Assembly (NCBI GenBank): GCA_022799355.1
Contig: JAAWOG010000003.1
Coordinates: 38,755-102,754 of the forward strand
Length of the DNA stretch: 64,000 nt
DNA from: Lachnospiraceae bacterium
GTDB lineage: Bacteria; Bacillota; Clostridia; Lachnospirales; Lachnospiraceae
Reading direction: 5' to 3'
Shown here: piece by piece, positions 31,777 to 42,190 of the stretch
Layout of the letters: each line of letters begins with the position of its first letter
How positions within the stretch are numbered: position 1 is the first letter of the stretch
Translations under genes and position numbers: made by a program
The notes under the pieces: generated by a model
Database searches by the model: none
What the model was told of the DNA's origin: nothing
Seen by the model: the letters and a program-made list of their open reading frames with translations, nothing else

Positions 31777-34341
31777 CTATCTTTTGCCGCAGCAGTTTTT
31801 ATATTTTTTACCGCTTCCGCAGGGACACGGATCATTCGGATAGACCTTCGCAGCCGCCCTCTTCACCGGCTTCTTTGCCAGTGTATCATCCTTGTTCGTG
31901 CCGGTCACTTTCGCCACCTGTTCACGCTCTACCTTTTCTTCCACCTTCACGTGCATCAGAAGCCGTACCGTATCTTCCCTGATGTTCTGCGTCATCTCAT
32001 CGAACATGGAATAACCCGCCATCTTGTATTCCACCAGCGGATCTCTCTGGCCGTAGGCCTGCAAACCCGCCCCCTGGCGTAGCTGGTCCATATCGTCGAT
32101 ATGTCCCATCCACTTTCTGTCGATGACTTTCAGGAGAATCACACGCTCTAATTCCCTGATCTGCTCCGGATTCGGGAATTCCGCTTCTTTCGCCTCGTAA
32201 AGTTTTACGGCTTCTCCCTTAAGCTGCTGTTTCAGGCTGTCCTTTCCGCTTCCGTTCAGGCGCTCCGCCGTCACCGGCTCCACCGGAATAATCGGTATAA
32301 GCAGGGAATTTAACTCGTTAAAGTCCCACTTTTCCACATTGTTGTCATCACCGATTGCCATATCCACACAGTTCTCCGCAATATCGGTGATCATCTTATA
32401 GATCACATCCCGCATGCTCTCGCCGTTTAAGACGCGGAGCCTCTCCTCGTAGATGATCTCACGCTGCTCGTTCATCACCTGGTCGTATTCCAGCAGGTTT
32501 TTTCTGATGCCGAAGTTGTTGCCCTCAATCTTCTTCTGGGCGGATTCAATCGCCTTTGTCAGAGAACTGTGCTCAATCTCCTGTCCCTCCGGAATGCCAA
32601 GGGCATTAAACATCGTGATCATCCGCTCGGAACCGAACAGCCGCATCAGATCATCCTCCAGAGAGATATAAAACCGGGAAGCACCCGGATCGCCCTGACG
32701 CCCGGAACGTCCTCTTAACTGATTATCGATACGCCTCGATTCATGCCGCTCCGTACCGATGATCATCAGACCGCCGGCTGCCCTCGCCTCCTCGTCCAGC
32801 TTGATATCCGTACCACGCCCCGCCATATTGGTGGCGATGGTCACGGCGCCGTGAACACCGGCATCCGCCACGATCTCCGCCTCCTGCTCATGGAACTTGG
32901 CATTCAGCACATTATGGGGAACGCCCCTCTTTCGCAGCATATTGCTCAGTTCCTCCGAAGCCTCGATGGTGATCGTACCCACCAGCACCGGCTGCTGCCT
33001 CTTATGACACTCTTCCACCGCATCGCAGATCGCTTTTAATTTTTCTTTTCTTGTCTTATATACGCTGTCCTGATGGTCTTTTCTTGCCACCGGCCTGTTG
33101 GTCGGGATCTCAATGACATCCATGCCGTAGATATCCCGGAACTCCTTTTCCTCGGTCAGCGCCGTACCGGTCATTCCGGATTTTTTCTCAAATTTATTAA
33201 AGAAGTTCTGGAAGGTAATCGTTGCGAGGGTTTTGCTCTCCCTCTTTACCTTTACATGCTCCTTCGCCTCAATCGCCTGATGCAGGCCGTCGGAGTAGCG
33301 CCTGCCCGGCATAATACGCCCGGTAAACTCATCCACGATCAACACCTGATCATCTTTTACCACATAGTCCTTGTCCCGGAACATCAGATTGTTGGCTCTG
33401 AGCGCCAGATCCATATTGTGCTGAATCTCCAGATTCTCGGAATCCGCCAGGTTTTCCAAGTTAAAGAACTGCTCCACCCTTTTTACGCCGGCTTCCGTCA
33501 GCACCACCACTTTATCTTTCTCATTGACAATAAAGTCGCCGCTCTCTTCCCGCTGGATGCCCATGATAAAGTCCATCTTTGACATCTCTTCCATATCGGC
33601 GCCGCGCTGCATCTGGCGCGCCAGAATATCGCACGCCTCATAGAGCTTTGTGGACTTTCCGCTCTGGCCGGAGATGATCAGCGGTGTCCTTGCCTCGTCC
33701 ACCAGTACCGAGTCCACTTCGTCGATGATCGCATAGTGGAGGCTCCTCTGCACAAGCTGCTCCTTGTAGATGACCATATTGTCACGCAGATAGTCAAATC
33801 CCAGTTCATTGTTTGTTACATAAGTGATATCGCAGTTATAGGCTTCCCGTCTCTCATCATTTTTCATCTCATTCAGAACGACGCCCACGGTAAGCCCCAG
33901 AAACTCATGTACCTGTCCCATCCATTCCCGGTCACGGTTTGCCAGATAGTCGTTGACCGTGACGATATGCACGCCCTTTCCTTCCAGCGCATTCAGGTAT
34001 GCCGGCAGAGTGGAAACAAGCGTCTTACCTTCACCGGTACGCATCTCCGCGATACGCCCCTGATGCAGGATAATCCCGCCGATAAGCTGTACCCGGTAGG
34101 GCTCCATATTCAGCACGCGCCTGGCCGCTTCCCTGACTACCGCAAAAGCTTCCGGCAGAATATCGTCCAGCGTCTCGCCCTCTTCCAGTCTCTTTTTAAA
34201 TTCCTTAGTCTTACCCTTTAACTGCTCGTCTTCCATGTCCATCATGTCATTTCGCATCGCTTCTATTTTATCCACGATGGGCATGATCCGCTTCAGTTCT
34301 CTCTGGCTGTGCGTGCCAAAGACTTTGTTGATCACATTCAT
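31777..34341 (-). CDS. secA: Preprotein translocase subunit SecA
   Basis: '[22 protein letters not shown]', '[12 protein letters not shown]', C-terminal SEC-C '[15 protein letters not shown]'. Confidence 0.98.
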   Translation of the reverse strand: MNVINKVFGTHSQRELKRIMPIVDKIEAMRNDMMDMEDEQLKGKTKEFKKRLEEGETLDDILPEAFAVVREAARRVLNMEPYRVQLIGGIILHQGRIAEMRTGEGKTLVSTLPAYLNALEGKGVHIVTVNDYLANRDREWMGQVHEFLGLTVGVVLNEMKNDERREAYNCDITYVTNNELGFDYLRDNMVIYKEQLVQRSLHYAIIDEVDSVLVDEARTPLIISGQSGKSTKLYEACDILARQMQRGADMEEMSKMDFIMGIQREESGDFIVNEKDKVVVLTEAGVKRVEQFFNLENLADSENLEIQHNMDLALRANNLMFRDKDYVVKDDQVLIVDEFTGRIMPGRRYSDGLHQAIEAKEHVKVKRESKTLATITFQNFFNKFEKKSGMTGTALTEEKEFRDIYGMDVIEIPTNRPVARKDHQDSVYKTRKEKLKAICDAVEECHKRQQPVLVGTITIEASEELSNMLRKRGVPHNVLNAKFHEQEAEIVADAGVHGAVTIATNMAGRGTDIKLDEEARAAGGLMIIGTERHESRRIDNQLRGRSGRQGDPGASRFYISLEDDLMRLFGSERMITMFNALGIPEGQEIEHSSLTKAIESAQKKIEGNNFGIRKNLLEYDQVMNEQREIIYEERLRVLNGESMRDVIYKMITDIAENCVDMAIGDDNNVEKWDFNELNSLLIPIIPVEPVTAERLNGSGKDSLKQQLKGEAVKLYEAKEAEFPNPEQIRELERVILLKVIDRKWMGHIDDMDQLRQGAGLQAYGQRDPLVEYKMAGYSMFDEMTQNIREDTVRLLMHVKVEEKVEREQVAKVTGTNKDDTLAKKPVKRAAAKVYPNDPCPCGSGKKYKNCCGKR

Positions 34342-34515
34342 TCTTTGCCTCCGTTTGACTGCATCCCGCCCGCCGAAATTGCTGCGGCGAAGGGGCATAC
34401 TAAACCCAGATTAAAGTATTATAGCAGAAAATGACGGGGTGTTCAACTAAAAATGCGCGGCGATGTTATAAGTCGTTGCCGGTCACGGCGTGCACGGTCA
34501 CTTTAAGTCCGCAAG

Positions 34516-36237
34516 TCAGCTTTCCGCCTGCTCCGTATCGCCCCCATGCATTGCTATAAATTGTTCCGCCAGAGATTGCATCTGAGGGGTAAGGAGCTGT
34601 GTTCGGACGTTTTCCGACCGGAGGGAGTTTTGAGCGATAAAGTCCCCTGCCAGTATACCGTCCGCTTCCACCGTATGTTCCTGTCCGTCGGTAAATTCAA
34701 AATTGTAAACCATGCCCTGATAATCACATTCATACACCCATTTTACCTTATCCGTCTCTCCCTCTCCTGACAGTACCCTGTAACCCGGGCGCACGCATCC
34801 CGCCTGCAGGGTGATTCCGCCCTCCAATACAATGGGGTGGGTATATGTCACTTTCAGTTTTTTTCCGCTTTCGGTACAAATGCAGAGCAGTATTTTCTCA
34901 GGTCCTGCGTAGACTTCCCGCACCGTTCGATCTCCCGACATGGTAAACAGCACATCCCCCATCCGTATCCGTTCCACCGGCTTTCTGCTGCCATCCGCCA
35001 TCCTGATCAGTGTCCCTTCTCCGAAACACCCCCACCTGATATTGATCCTTGGGATATACACATCATAATTATTGCTGCTATGGTAAAAATGAAAGCCTTC
35101 CGGTTCCTTATCCTGAGAAACAATGCTTATGGGAATCCCCGTGGGCAGCCCCCCGTATGTCACATTGATCCAGAACGAAGCATGCAGGGACAAAGTCCGC
35201 CCTACCTCATAGGAACCTGTCGTATAATTCGTCATCAGCATCGGACAGTTCCAGTCGTCTCCGCTGCTTACGCCGGAAAAATCAATGGAGAGTATTTTGC
35301 CGTCCACCGTAAAAGCCTTCTTTATCTCATTCCAGTCCCTGTTATACTCCACATGCTTCTTGGGAGGATCGCCAAACTCCAGAGAAGGCTTAAAAGAATG
35401 TACCGTATCCAGTATGTTCTGCTTATCAAGTGAAATCTCATCCTTGAACTGCAGCTGCGCTTTGAGGGGAATACATGTTTTTACCTGTCGGTTGGCATCG
35501 TCTCTGACATTTTTATAGCTGTAGTCTACCGTTTCCCCGGAATCCGCTCCCCGGTCATAGAGCATTTTGATCGGCTGATTTCCCTGTTTGGAACAGGGTG
35601 CACTTACCGAAAACTCCCGGACAAACATATCCCCTTCCTCATCGGTAAAATTCGGATTCTCCACAACATATTCCGCGCAGTGCAGACAGCCGTTAAAATC
35701 CGTACCGGAATACTTCGCATACGCATTAACCCGCTTTTTTGAAAATTCCGTTCCGTCATAGATCTTATTGGTGCGCATCTGCGCTTCGGCGCTGTTGATA
35801 TTGCGAAATACTTTCGTAAAAGAGGCAACGTGATAGCCATCTGTCAGATTATTGATACTCCCTGCCACCACGGCGGCGGGCCAGGTTTTCGATACGGGTT
35901 CCCCCTCCGTCATGCCGGCAGGCTGATCCGACAGGTATGTTCCATCCTCCAGGCTCAGTTGAATCACGGATAACAGCCCTTCCTTTTCAGCTCCCTTTCT
36001 GCCATCGCCGCCGGCAAACCCGGGGGCACTGACATATAAATTTCCCTCCACCGCCCTGACGCTGCCGTTCCTTTTTTTCAGCTCATGCTCATATTCCCTG
36101 GTATCCTGAATGGCTTTCCAGACCGCAGGATATTTCGTTTTCACAACACTCTCTCCGCCCCACCCGGCGATCAGCTTCTCCGTATCCTTCGGATTGCTGA
36201 AATCGTATTGATAATAACCGCTTCCCTGTTCATACAT
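34516..36237 (-). CDS. Uncharacterised protein with C-terminal Hint/intein-like module
   Basis: 'CFGEGTLIRMADGSRKPVERIRMGDVLF' block A, 'KVTYTHPIVLEGG' block B, 'MVYNFEFTDGQEHTVEADGILAGDFIAQN|S' C-terminal blocks. Confidence 0.85.
   Translation of the reverse strand: MYEQGSGYYQYDFSNPKDTEKLIAGWGGESVVKTKYPAVWKAIQDTREYEHELKKRNGSVRAVEGNLYVSAPGFAGGDGRKGAEKEGLLSVIQLSLEDGTYLSDQPAGMTEGEPVSKTWPAAVVAGSINNLTDGYHVASFTKVFRNINSAEAQMRTNKIYDGTEFSKKRVNAYAKYSGTDFNGCLHCAEYVVENPNFTDEEGDMFVREFSVSAPCSKQGNQPIKMLYDRGADSGETVDYSYKNVRDDANRQVKTCIPLKAQLQFKDEISLDKQNILDTVHSFKPSLEFGDPPKKHVEYNRDWNEIKKAFTVDGKILSIDFSGVSSGDDWNCPMLMTNYTTGSYEVGRTLSLHASFWINVTYGGLPTGIPISIVSQDKEPEGFHFYHSSNNYDVYIPRINIRWGCFGEGTLIRMADGSRKPVERIRMGDVLFTMSGDRTVREVYAGPEKILLCICTESGKKLKVTYTHPIVLEGGITLQAGCVRPGYRVLSGEGETDKVKWVYECDYQGMVYNFEFTDGQEHTVEADGILAGDFIAQNSLRSENVRTQLLTPQMQSLAEQFIAMHGGDTEQAES
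34627..35028 (-). other. Hint/bacterial intein-like domain (134 aa), Cys1 to terminal Asn followed by Ser
   Basis: Cys codon at 35026-35028; Asn codon at 34627-34629; Ser codon at 34624-34626; TxxH motif TYTH. Confidence 0.8.
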
Positions 36238-37903
36238 TGTCAAACCCTCCTTCGTTTTTTTCCCGGTTCAAATTGCCGCACAGAATATCCGTCTCCCATG
36301 CCTGCACCGCGCTGTCTCCTTCCTCTCCCTGAAACAGACTGACCAGCTTTCCTGCCGCCATGCCGCTCCAGAGGTATGTTCCTTTCGGATAGGGCGGCTG
36401 AAAATCTTCCGCCGCCTTCCAGCCCCCTTCTCCGAATAATCCCGCATCCGTCCACAAAAACATCTCACCGCCGCCCTCTGCCCATCTCATCCATTTCGGC
36501 ATCTCTTCCAGCAGGATTGTTCCGGCATCCGAAAAACCCACATCTCCTTTTTTCAGCCGCTTTATCAAAATCCCCTCTTCCACCGCCGCCGCCAGATACA
36601 GCACATTTTTTCTGATGCCTGTTTCCATAGCCTGCATCCCCGGAATGTTCACTCCGTACTTTCCCGCGAAATTGCCGGCTCCCGGATCGTATTCCATAAA
36701 AACCGCAAAGTCTCCTTCCCGTTTTGCATAAACGATCCACTGCCCCAGGGAGGCGGAAGTTTCGCAGGCACTGCTTCCCCCGAAAAGTTTTCCATCCTGC
36801 CACATATCATAATCCTTCCAGCCGTCCTCTTTTCCCTTCAGGTCATATACCGCATAATACAGCCCGGTGCTGCCGCTCTTTACTCCGCCGATCAGATACA
36901 GTCTGTCTTCTCCCGCCGCCAGCATGGTATCACCGGCAAATGTGACACTCCCGTCATATTCACACAGTTCCTGAAACTGCTGCCAGTCATCCCCTCTCCC
37001 GGCATCCGACCGGTATACCTTATTGTCATAAAATACATAAATCCTGTTCCGCCACGTCAGAAAACGTCCCTGCAGCGAAAAGTCGGGAATAAGTCCGGTG
37101 GAAGGCTCCCGTTTTTTCCACAGGGTATCCCTTATCATAATGCTGTCCGTCTTTTCCCCTGCCGGCAGTATCATTTTCAGCGTATATGTATGATCGCCTT
37201 TTTCCCGCCCATCCAGCAGCTTTTCCCCGGTAAATTCCTGTAGCGGACCGATGGTGATGCCATCCTCCAGCAGAGAGAGGGGCGTATCGGTATCACACAC
37301 CACATCCCAGTGAAACAATACCGGCAGAGAATGGTTCAAAAAGAACTTTCCCACTCTCTCATTTGCGGTAAAGCGACAGATCTCAAGACAATACTTCTTT
37401 GACAGCGTAACCGTAAATTCCGAATCTTCGGCATCCGGCACAAAGCTCTGAAAATTTCTGACCTTCACATGCAAACCGCAGGCTCCTTCCCTGGCCGTAG
37501 TAAAAAAGCCCCGCACCCTGACCACCGCCGTCTCAAAACTCTCTCCGCCCTCTGACGGCGCGCTCACCACAAAAGAGAGCCTCCCTCCGTCCCCCTCACA
37601 GTTATGGGAACATCCCCAGCCCTCGGGATATTGGTAAGCATACCCGGCGGAAGGAACATCGCTTGTCACACAGAAGGCATCTTCGGAATCCGGAGCGCCC
37701 GGTTCCGCCATCTTACCGGATATTATAATTTCCGCCCCTTTTTTAATATCCTGATCCGGGCTCCGGCAGCAGCCGCTCCATGCGGTCCGTATGGGCACCC
37801 GCTCTGATTTATAGATGATAAATTCCAGGCCACAGTAATGAATATCCCCGTTCGTCGTAATCGGAATATAATTCGGCATGACCTTGACACAAATATATGA
37901 CAT
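36230..37903 (-). CDS. Uncharacterised protein with Kelch/beta-propeller-like C-terminal half
   Basis: Repeated 'RIYVFYDNKVYRS', 'DRLYLIGGVKSGSTGLYYAVYDL', 'LGQWIVYAKREGDFAVFMEYDPGAGNF' blades; RBS AGGAGGGAG. Confidence 0.6.
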   Translation of the reverse strand: MSYICVKVMPNYIPITTNGDIHYCGLEFIIYKSERVPIRTAWSGCCRSPDQDIKKGAEIIISGKMAEPGAPDSEDAFCVTSDVPSAGYAYQYPEGWGCSHNCEGDGGRLSFVVSAPSEGGESFETAVVRVRGFFTTAREGACGLHVKVRNFQSFVPDAEDSEFTVTLSKKYCLEICRFTANERVGKFFLNHSLPVLFHWDVVCDTDTPLSLLEDGITIGPLQEFTGEKLLDGREKGDHTYTLKMILPAGEKTDSIMIRDTLWKKREPSTGLIPDFSLQGRFLTWRNRIYVFYDNKVYRSDAGRGDDWQQFQELCEYDGSVTFAGDTMLAAGEDRLYLIGGVKSGSTGLYYAVYDLKGKEDGWKDYDMWQDGKLFGGSSACETSASLGQWIVYAKREGDFAVFMEYDPGAGNFAGKYGVNIPGMQAMETGIRKNVLYLAAAVEEGILIKRLKKGDVGFSDAGTILLEEMPKWMRWAEGGGEMFLWTDAGLFGEGGWKAAEDFQPPYPKGTYLWSGMAAGKLVSLFQGEEGDSAVQAWETDILCGNLNREKNEGGFDNV

Positions 37904-37908
37904 CCCTG

Positions 37909-40900
37909 TCACTCCCTCCTTTCCTCTTTCCTCCGCGCCTTCTCCTCCTGCTCCAACACAAGATAGCCGTCACAGACAATCGGCCTTTTCTCATGAAACA
38001 CAGAAGTCCCGCTGCGGACCTTGGCCTTTTTCTCTCCGCCCCCTTCCTGCCTGTCCGTATATTCAAAATACCATCTCTCCCCGGAAGCTGCTGCCGGCAG
38101 CGGAATTTCCGGCATCTCAGGAATACAGACCACACTGTCCGCCTCAAAACAAAGCTTTATTTTCCCGATACCCTCCAGATGCACTCCATCCAGCTTATAA
38201 CCCGAAACCGGCAGTATACCGGTCTGAAACCAGAGCGTGCCTCCCGCCTCTGCGATCATCGTCAGCACCTTCTCCCCGCCGTTTATGCACAGTGCGGCGC
38301 CCTCTCCAAACCTGATATAATCCGATACAAACCCGTTGGCATTCCAGGCGGGATACAGTTTTTCGTAATCATATCCCTCAAAATATCCCACGATGCCGGA
38401 CGAAGAACGGTCCATATCTCCCGCCATCAGTAAAAACTCCGTCTTTCCCACCGACAGATCCCTGTATTTTCCATAATCCTCCCGAAGCTGCGAATACGCG
38501 CAGCCCCCTTTTCGCTCCAGTGACACCCGGCACTGAAAAACCGCCAGGGGCCTTCCCCAGATACAGGAAAGCTCCTCTCCCAGTTCCATTCCGGCGGGAA
38601 GCGTTCTCTCAAACTGCTGTCCGATCAGCGCAAACAGATCCGTAAATGCACTGCCGCCCCTCTCCCCATCCTGCAGCAGGCAGCGCACCATCTCTTTAAA
38701 ATGTTTATCCTCAAATACGATGTCCTCAAATCCCTTTTCCGCCTGCCCCGGCGGGGAAACCCATGCCGCCTGCCGTTTTCCCCGCCGGTACACCGTCTTG
38801 ATGCTGCCATAACAGCTTCCCTCCGGAGAGTACAGCACCAGCCTTCCGTTTAACAGCTCCGGCAGGATCATCCCGCACAGCGGCGTCATTTCGGGAACAG
38901 GCTCGGCTCTCAGGCTGTCATCCTTTGCCGACACAGCCTCAAAACAAAACCGGGCGCTCCCGGAAATTCTCGGGCGAAGCCTGCCGAATTTCCGGTGACT
39001 GAGCTGATCCGTATATTCCCCCATAACTTCGGAACAGACAGGCTCCATCTCCTTGACGAGCACATTCTGTATCCTGCCGAAGGTACTTACCACATTGATC
39101 TTCTCCAGCCGGATATGCCCTGCCCGGAGCGGAAAAAAGGGCTGGATATCGTTGACCGCGGTCTTTTCAAAAAAGGGCGGCAAAACCGCCGAAAGGGCTT
39201 TTGTCAGTTCCCTGTCGCTCTCGTTCCCGATAACCGGTGCCTGCAGCGCCTGTCTGCGGGATAGAAACTGCCGGTTAAGCCCCTCCAGAGTCTGGGACAG
39301 AACCGGAAGCTTTCCCACCTTCTCCAGCACCTTTATGATCTCCTCCTCGGGTTCTCCCTTTTGGGAGAGATATTTTTTTGCCACATACTGAAACTGATAA
39401 AGGGAATGGGGGGTGATCATATTCCGTCCGGTATAAATAAGTACATTCTCCAAAGGCGCCTCCTCATTGTCATAATCCAGGCCGCCAAATTTCCAGAACC
39501 GCATGGAATCATCCTCTTCTTCCGTAAGTGTGCGGGAGGGATAAAAACTGACCTTCCACTCCATCAGAAAAGTCAGGAAGGACTGTGCAAATTCTCTGCC
39601 CACAAGTTCGGATACGCTGCTTTTGTCACAGGAAAGAGACAATATCCCCTCTTTTCTTCCTATCATTTCCACCATATGGATATCCAGACATACCGCCTGC
39701 ACAAGCAAATCCGAAAAGCCGGGAATGATCTCTGCCGCGCTCCCCGTATATCGCAGAATATCGGCTTTCTGCAAAGTCCCTGTCTCCCCGGACAACTCCG
39801 TCACCGGCGCCGTCTGACATAAAATATTGCCTTCATCGACAAAGGCATAATTTCGTTTTACCCCTTCCCCATACAGCAAAACCACCGGATCGACGGGCGC
39901 CAGAAAATCTTCCTCCGGCGTTTTTTCCGCGGTAATGCCGCTCTCTGACAATAATCCGCACAGTGCCTGATAACAGGCCTCCGCTTCCTTCTTTAACTGC
40001 TCTGCCTCCTTCCGTATTTCAGGAATTACTTCCCTTAAGAGCCTGAAAATTTCTTTCCGCATGGTTTCCTTTTCCGAAGACGGGGCATCGTCTCCTTCAT
40101 AGCGAAGCATATAGGAATACCATGCCGCATACGCCGCATCCTGCCAGTGGGCAAGTTCATCCAGCTTTCTGTTATACTGCCGGATGGTTCGGTTGCACAC
40201 GGCCAGCGACTTCCCGGCTCCCTTCGGCAACTCTTCCGGCTTTTTGTCATGAAATTCCAGCCGCAGTATCTCTCCCCCTTCCCTGCGGGCAAAAGTCCTT
40301 GCATGAATGGCATCCTCCACCCGGGCAATACCGTCTATCTCTTCAAATTCCTCCGCCACCTCATACTGCAGGGCATTGAACAGGCGCTCAAGATCCGCTC
40401 CCTTCTCCTCCTTTGCCGCCTGACTGATAACAGCCGAAATCACTTCCGCAGAAGTGTTGCCGATGCCGCATTTGATCTCTCCCCCCGGTATGCCGTCCGG
40501 ATACTCCGCAGAAACGCCCTGCCATTCAAGAGCGCACACTTCCCCGAACAATACACAGTGATCCGTATAAAACTGTTTATCTTCCACCGTAAACCCAAGT
40601 TCCCGCGCAAGATCCGCAAATGTTTCCGGATCTGCTTTATAAAAAGGATCATCCTGAGGATCTGAGAAAAAACCGCACACAAAATAAGTCGTCTTACTCT
40701 TTCTCTCCACCCCCGCCATATCGTCATAAAACCCGAATACACTGCGGCAGTTTGGATAATATGCGGCAAAATAGGGATCTCCCGCCCCCATGGCAGTTAA
40801 AGGCTTCAGATATTCCTCCGCCTTCATCTCTTTGCCGCTGTGATCTTTAGAGGCTCCCTCCCGATATTCGCGGCATCTTCCCAGAAACCTGTGACTGGTT

Positions 40901-41316
40901 TCCTGATCGGAAAGCCAGGGAATCGCCACGCTCTCTTTGTTGTCCAGCCCCAGATAATTGCTTTCCACGATAAAGTTCTTACAGCTCAGTTCCCCGCTGT
41001 CACTTAGGACCATTCGGGTTACAATCCATCTGTCGGGGGCCTTCGCGTAATCCCAGACATAACCCGCCCCGTTTTCCTTTTCTTTTTGCTGCGCCCTTCT
41101 GAAGCATCCCGGCAGGATAAAATGCAGATGAACGCCGGCGCGCAGGGGCGGATGAGTCGTAAACGGCGGCGGCTCCATCTTTCCGCCCAGATATGAAGTA
41201 TACTCCACCTTTGCGTAATCCGGAGAAATCCGCACGCAGCTTTTATCCGGCGTATTTTGATTGTTTGTCATATAAGCTTCTATCTGAAAAGGTATGATAA
41301 GCGGTCCCTCACCCAT
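37909..41316 (-). CDS. Uncharacterised large protein (1135 aa)
   Basis: Long ORF with RBS GGAGGAACGG, 8-bp overlap with upstream gene; motif 'HPPLRAGVHLHFILPGCFRRA'. Confidence 0.8.
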   Translation of the reverse strand: MGEGPLIIPFQIEAYMTNNQNTPDKSCVRISPDYAKVEYTSYLGGKMEPPPFTTHPPLRAGVHLHFILPGCFRRAQQKEKENGAGYVWDYAKAPDRWIVTRMVLSDSGELSCKNFIVESNYLGLDNKESVAIPWLSDQETSHRFLGRCREYREGASKDHSGKEMKAEEYLKPLTAMGAGDPYFAAYYPNCRSVFGFYDDMAGVERKSKTTYFVCGFFSDPQDDPFYKADPETFADLARELGFTVEDKQFYTDHCVLFGEVCALEWQGVSAEYPDGIPGGEIKCGIGNTSAEVISAVISQAAKEEKGADLERLFNALQYEVAEEFEEIDGIARVEDAIHARTFARREGGEILRLEFHDKKPEELPKGAGKSLAVCNRTIRQYNRKLDELAHWQDAAYAAWYSYMLRYEGDDAPSSEKETMRKEIFRLLREVIPEIRKEAEQLKKEAEACYQALCGLLSESGITAEKTPEEDFLAPVDPVVLLYGEGVKRNYAFVDEGNILCQTAPVTELSGETGTLQKADILRYTGSAAEIIPGFSDLLVQAVCLDIHMVEMIGRKEGILSLSCDKSSVSELVGREFAQSFLTFLMEWKVSFYPSRTLTEEEDDSMRFWKFGGLDYDNEEAPLENVLIYTGRNMITPHSLYQFQYVAKKYLSQKGEPEEEIIKVLEKVGKLPVLSQTLEGLNRQFLSRRQALQAPVIGNESDRELTKALSAVLPPFFEKTAVNDIQPFFPLRAGHIRLEKINVVSTFGRIQNVLVKEMEPVCSEVMGEYTDQLSHRKFGRLRPRISGSARFCFEAVSAKDDSLRAEPVPEMTPLCGMILPELLNGRLVLYSPEGSCYGSIKTVYRRGKRQAAWVSPPGQAEKGFEDIVFEDKHFKEMVRCLLQDGERGGSAFTDLFALIGQQFERTLPAGMELGEELSCIWGRPLAVFQCRVSLERKGGCAYSQLREDYGKYRDLSVGKTEFLLMAGDMDRSSSGIVGYFEGYDYEKLYPAWNANGFVSDYIRFGEGAALCINGGEKVLTMIAEAGGTLWFQTGILPVSGYKLDGVHLEGIGKIKLCFEADSVVCIPEMPEIPLPAAASGERWYFEYTDRQEGGGEKKAKVRSGTSVFHEKRPIVCDGYLVLEQEEKARRKEERRE

Positions 41317-42190
41317 TCTTCCGTTCCTCCCTCTGAAACTCCGCTAGTCCCGGCGCAATCATCAGTTCCATTGCCAGTTCCGACGAAGTCATCTTCTCTG
41401 CCTGCAATGTTTCTTTCAGTTTCCCGGCAAGGGAGAGAATATCTGCCCTTCCGTAATCATTCGCGGTAATCTGCAGCGTTTTTCCGGGAATCACCTGCCC
41501 CTCACACCCCGCTCTCACCTCCCGCACCCGGATCTTTCTGTCATTCTCATGGCTGCCAAACCGAAGTCCCTCCTTCGGTTCCTTCACCCGCAGCTTTTCC
41601 ACCTCGCCCTCATAAATACAGAGCATTATTTCCCCCGAAAGCTGCTCCATGCGCAGAATGGCAAGTTCCGATCCGTTTCGGTCCACCGCGCTGCTCTCCA
41701 GCCCCTTCCAGAGCCCCACCAGCCGGGACCGCAGAAGAAATCCCGTCAATACGCCGCTCTCCCTGTTTTTTTCACCCTCTCCGTAAAACTGCATCTGATT
41801 CTCATGAATACAATTTTTCCGGGGCTGTCGGATGTTTCTTTTTCCAAGCCCCTGAAACGGCTCCGAAAACAGGCGGTTTATCTCTCTTGCCCCGGCGCTG
41901 TGGGCACCGATGCTGAGAGCGCCGTTTATCATCTGTGCCGTCCAGTTCTCATCCACATAAAAGAACCGGATGCTCTCCGGCGGCAGCTGCATCTCATCTC
42001 CTGCCAGATAAGAAAGAGGCACACCCTTTAACAGCTTCAGTTCGGCGATCCACGCCGCTATCTCCTCCGGATACAAAAGAGCGTATTCCCTGCTTCCGTT
42101 TTCTTTTAACCGGCTCTCACTCAACTGTCCTTTTTCTGCGGCATCCAAAAGTGCCTCGACAACAGGTACCTTATTTTTCCACCTTTTCAT
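41309..42190 (-). CDS. Uncharacterised protein (293 aa)
   Basis: ORF in tightly coupled operon with good RBS; no family recognised. Confidence 0.75.
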   Translation of the reverse strand: MKRWKNKVPVVEALLDAAEKGQLSESRLKENGSREYALLYPEEIAAWIAELKLLKGVPLSYLAGDEMQLPPESIRFFYVDENWTAQMINGALSIGAHSAGAREINRLFSEPFQGLGKRNIRQPRKNCIHENQMQFYGEGEKNRESGVLTGFLLRSRLVGLWKGLESSAVDRNGSELAILRMEQLSGEIMLCIYEGEVEKLRVKEPKEGLRFGSHENDRKIRVREVRAGCEGQVIPGKTLQITANDYGRADILSLAGKLKETLQAEKMTSSELAMELMIAPGLAEFQREERKNG

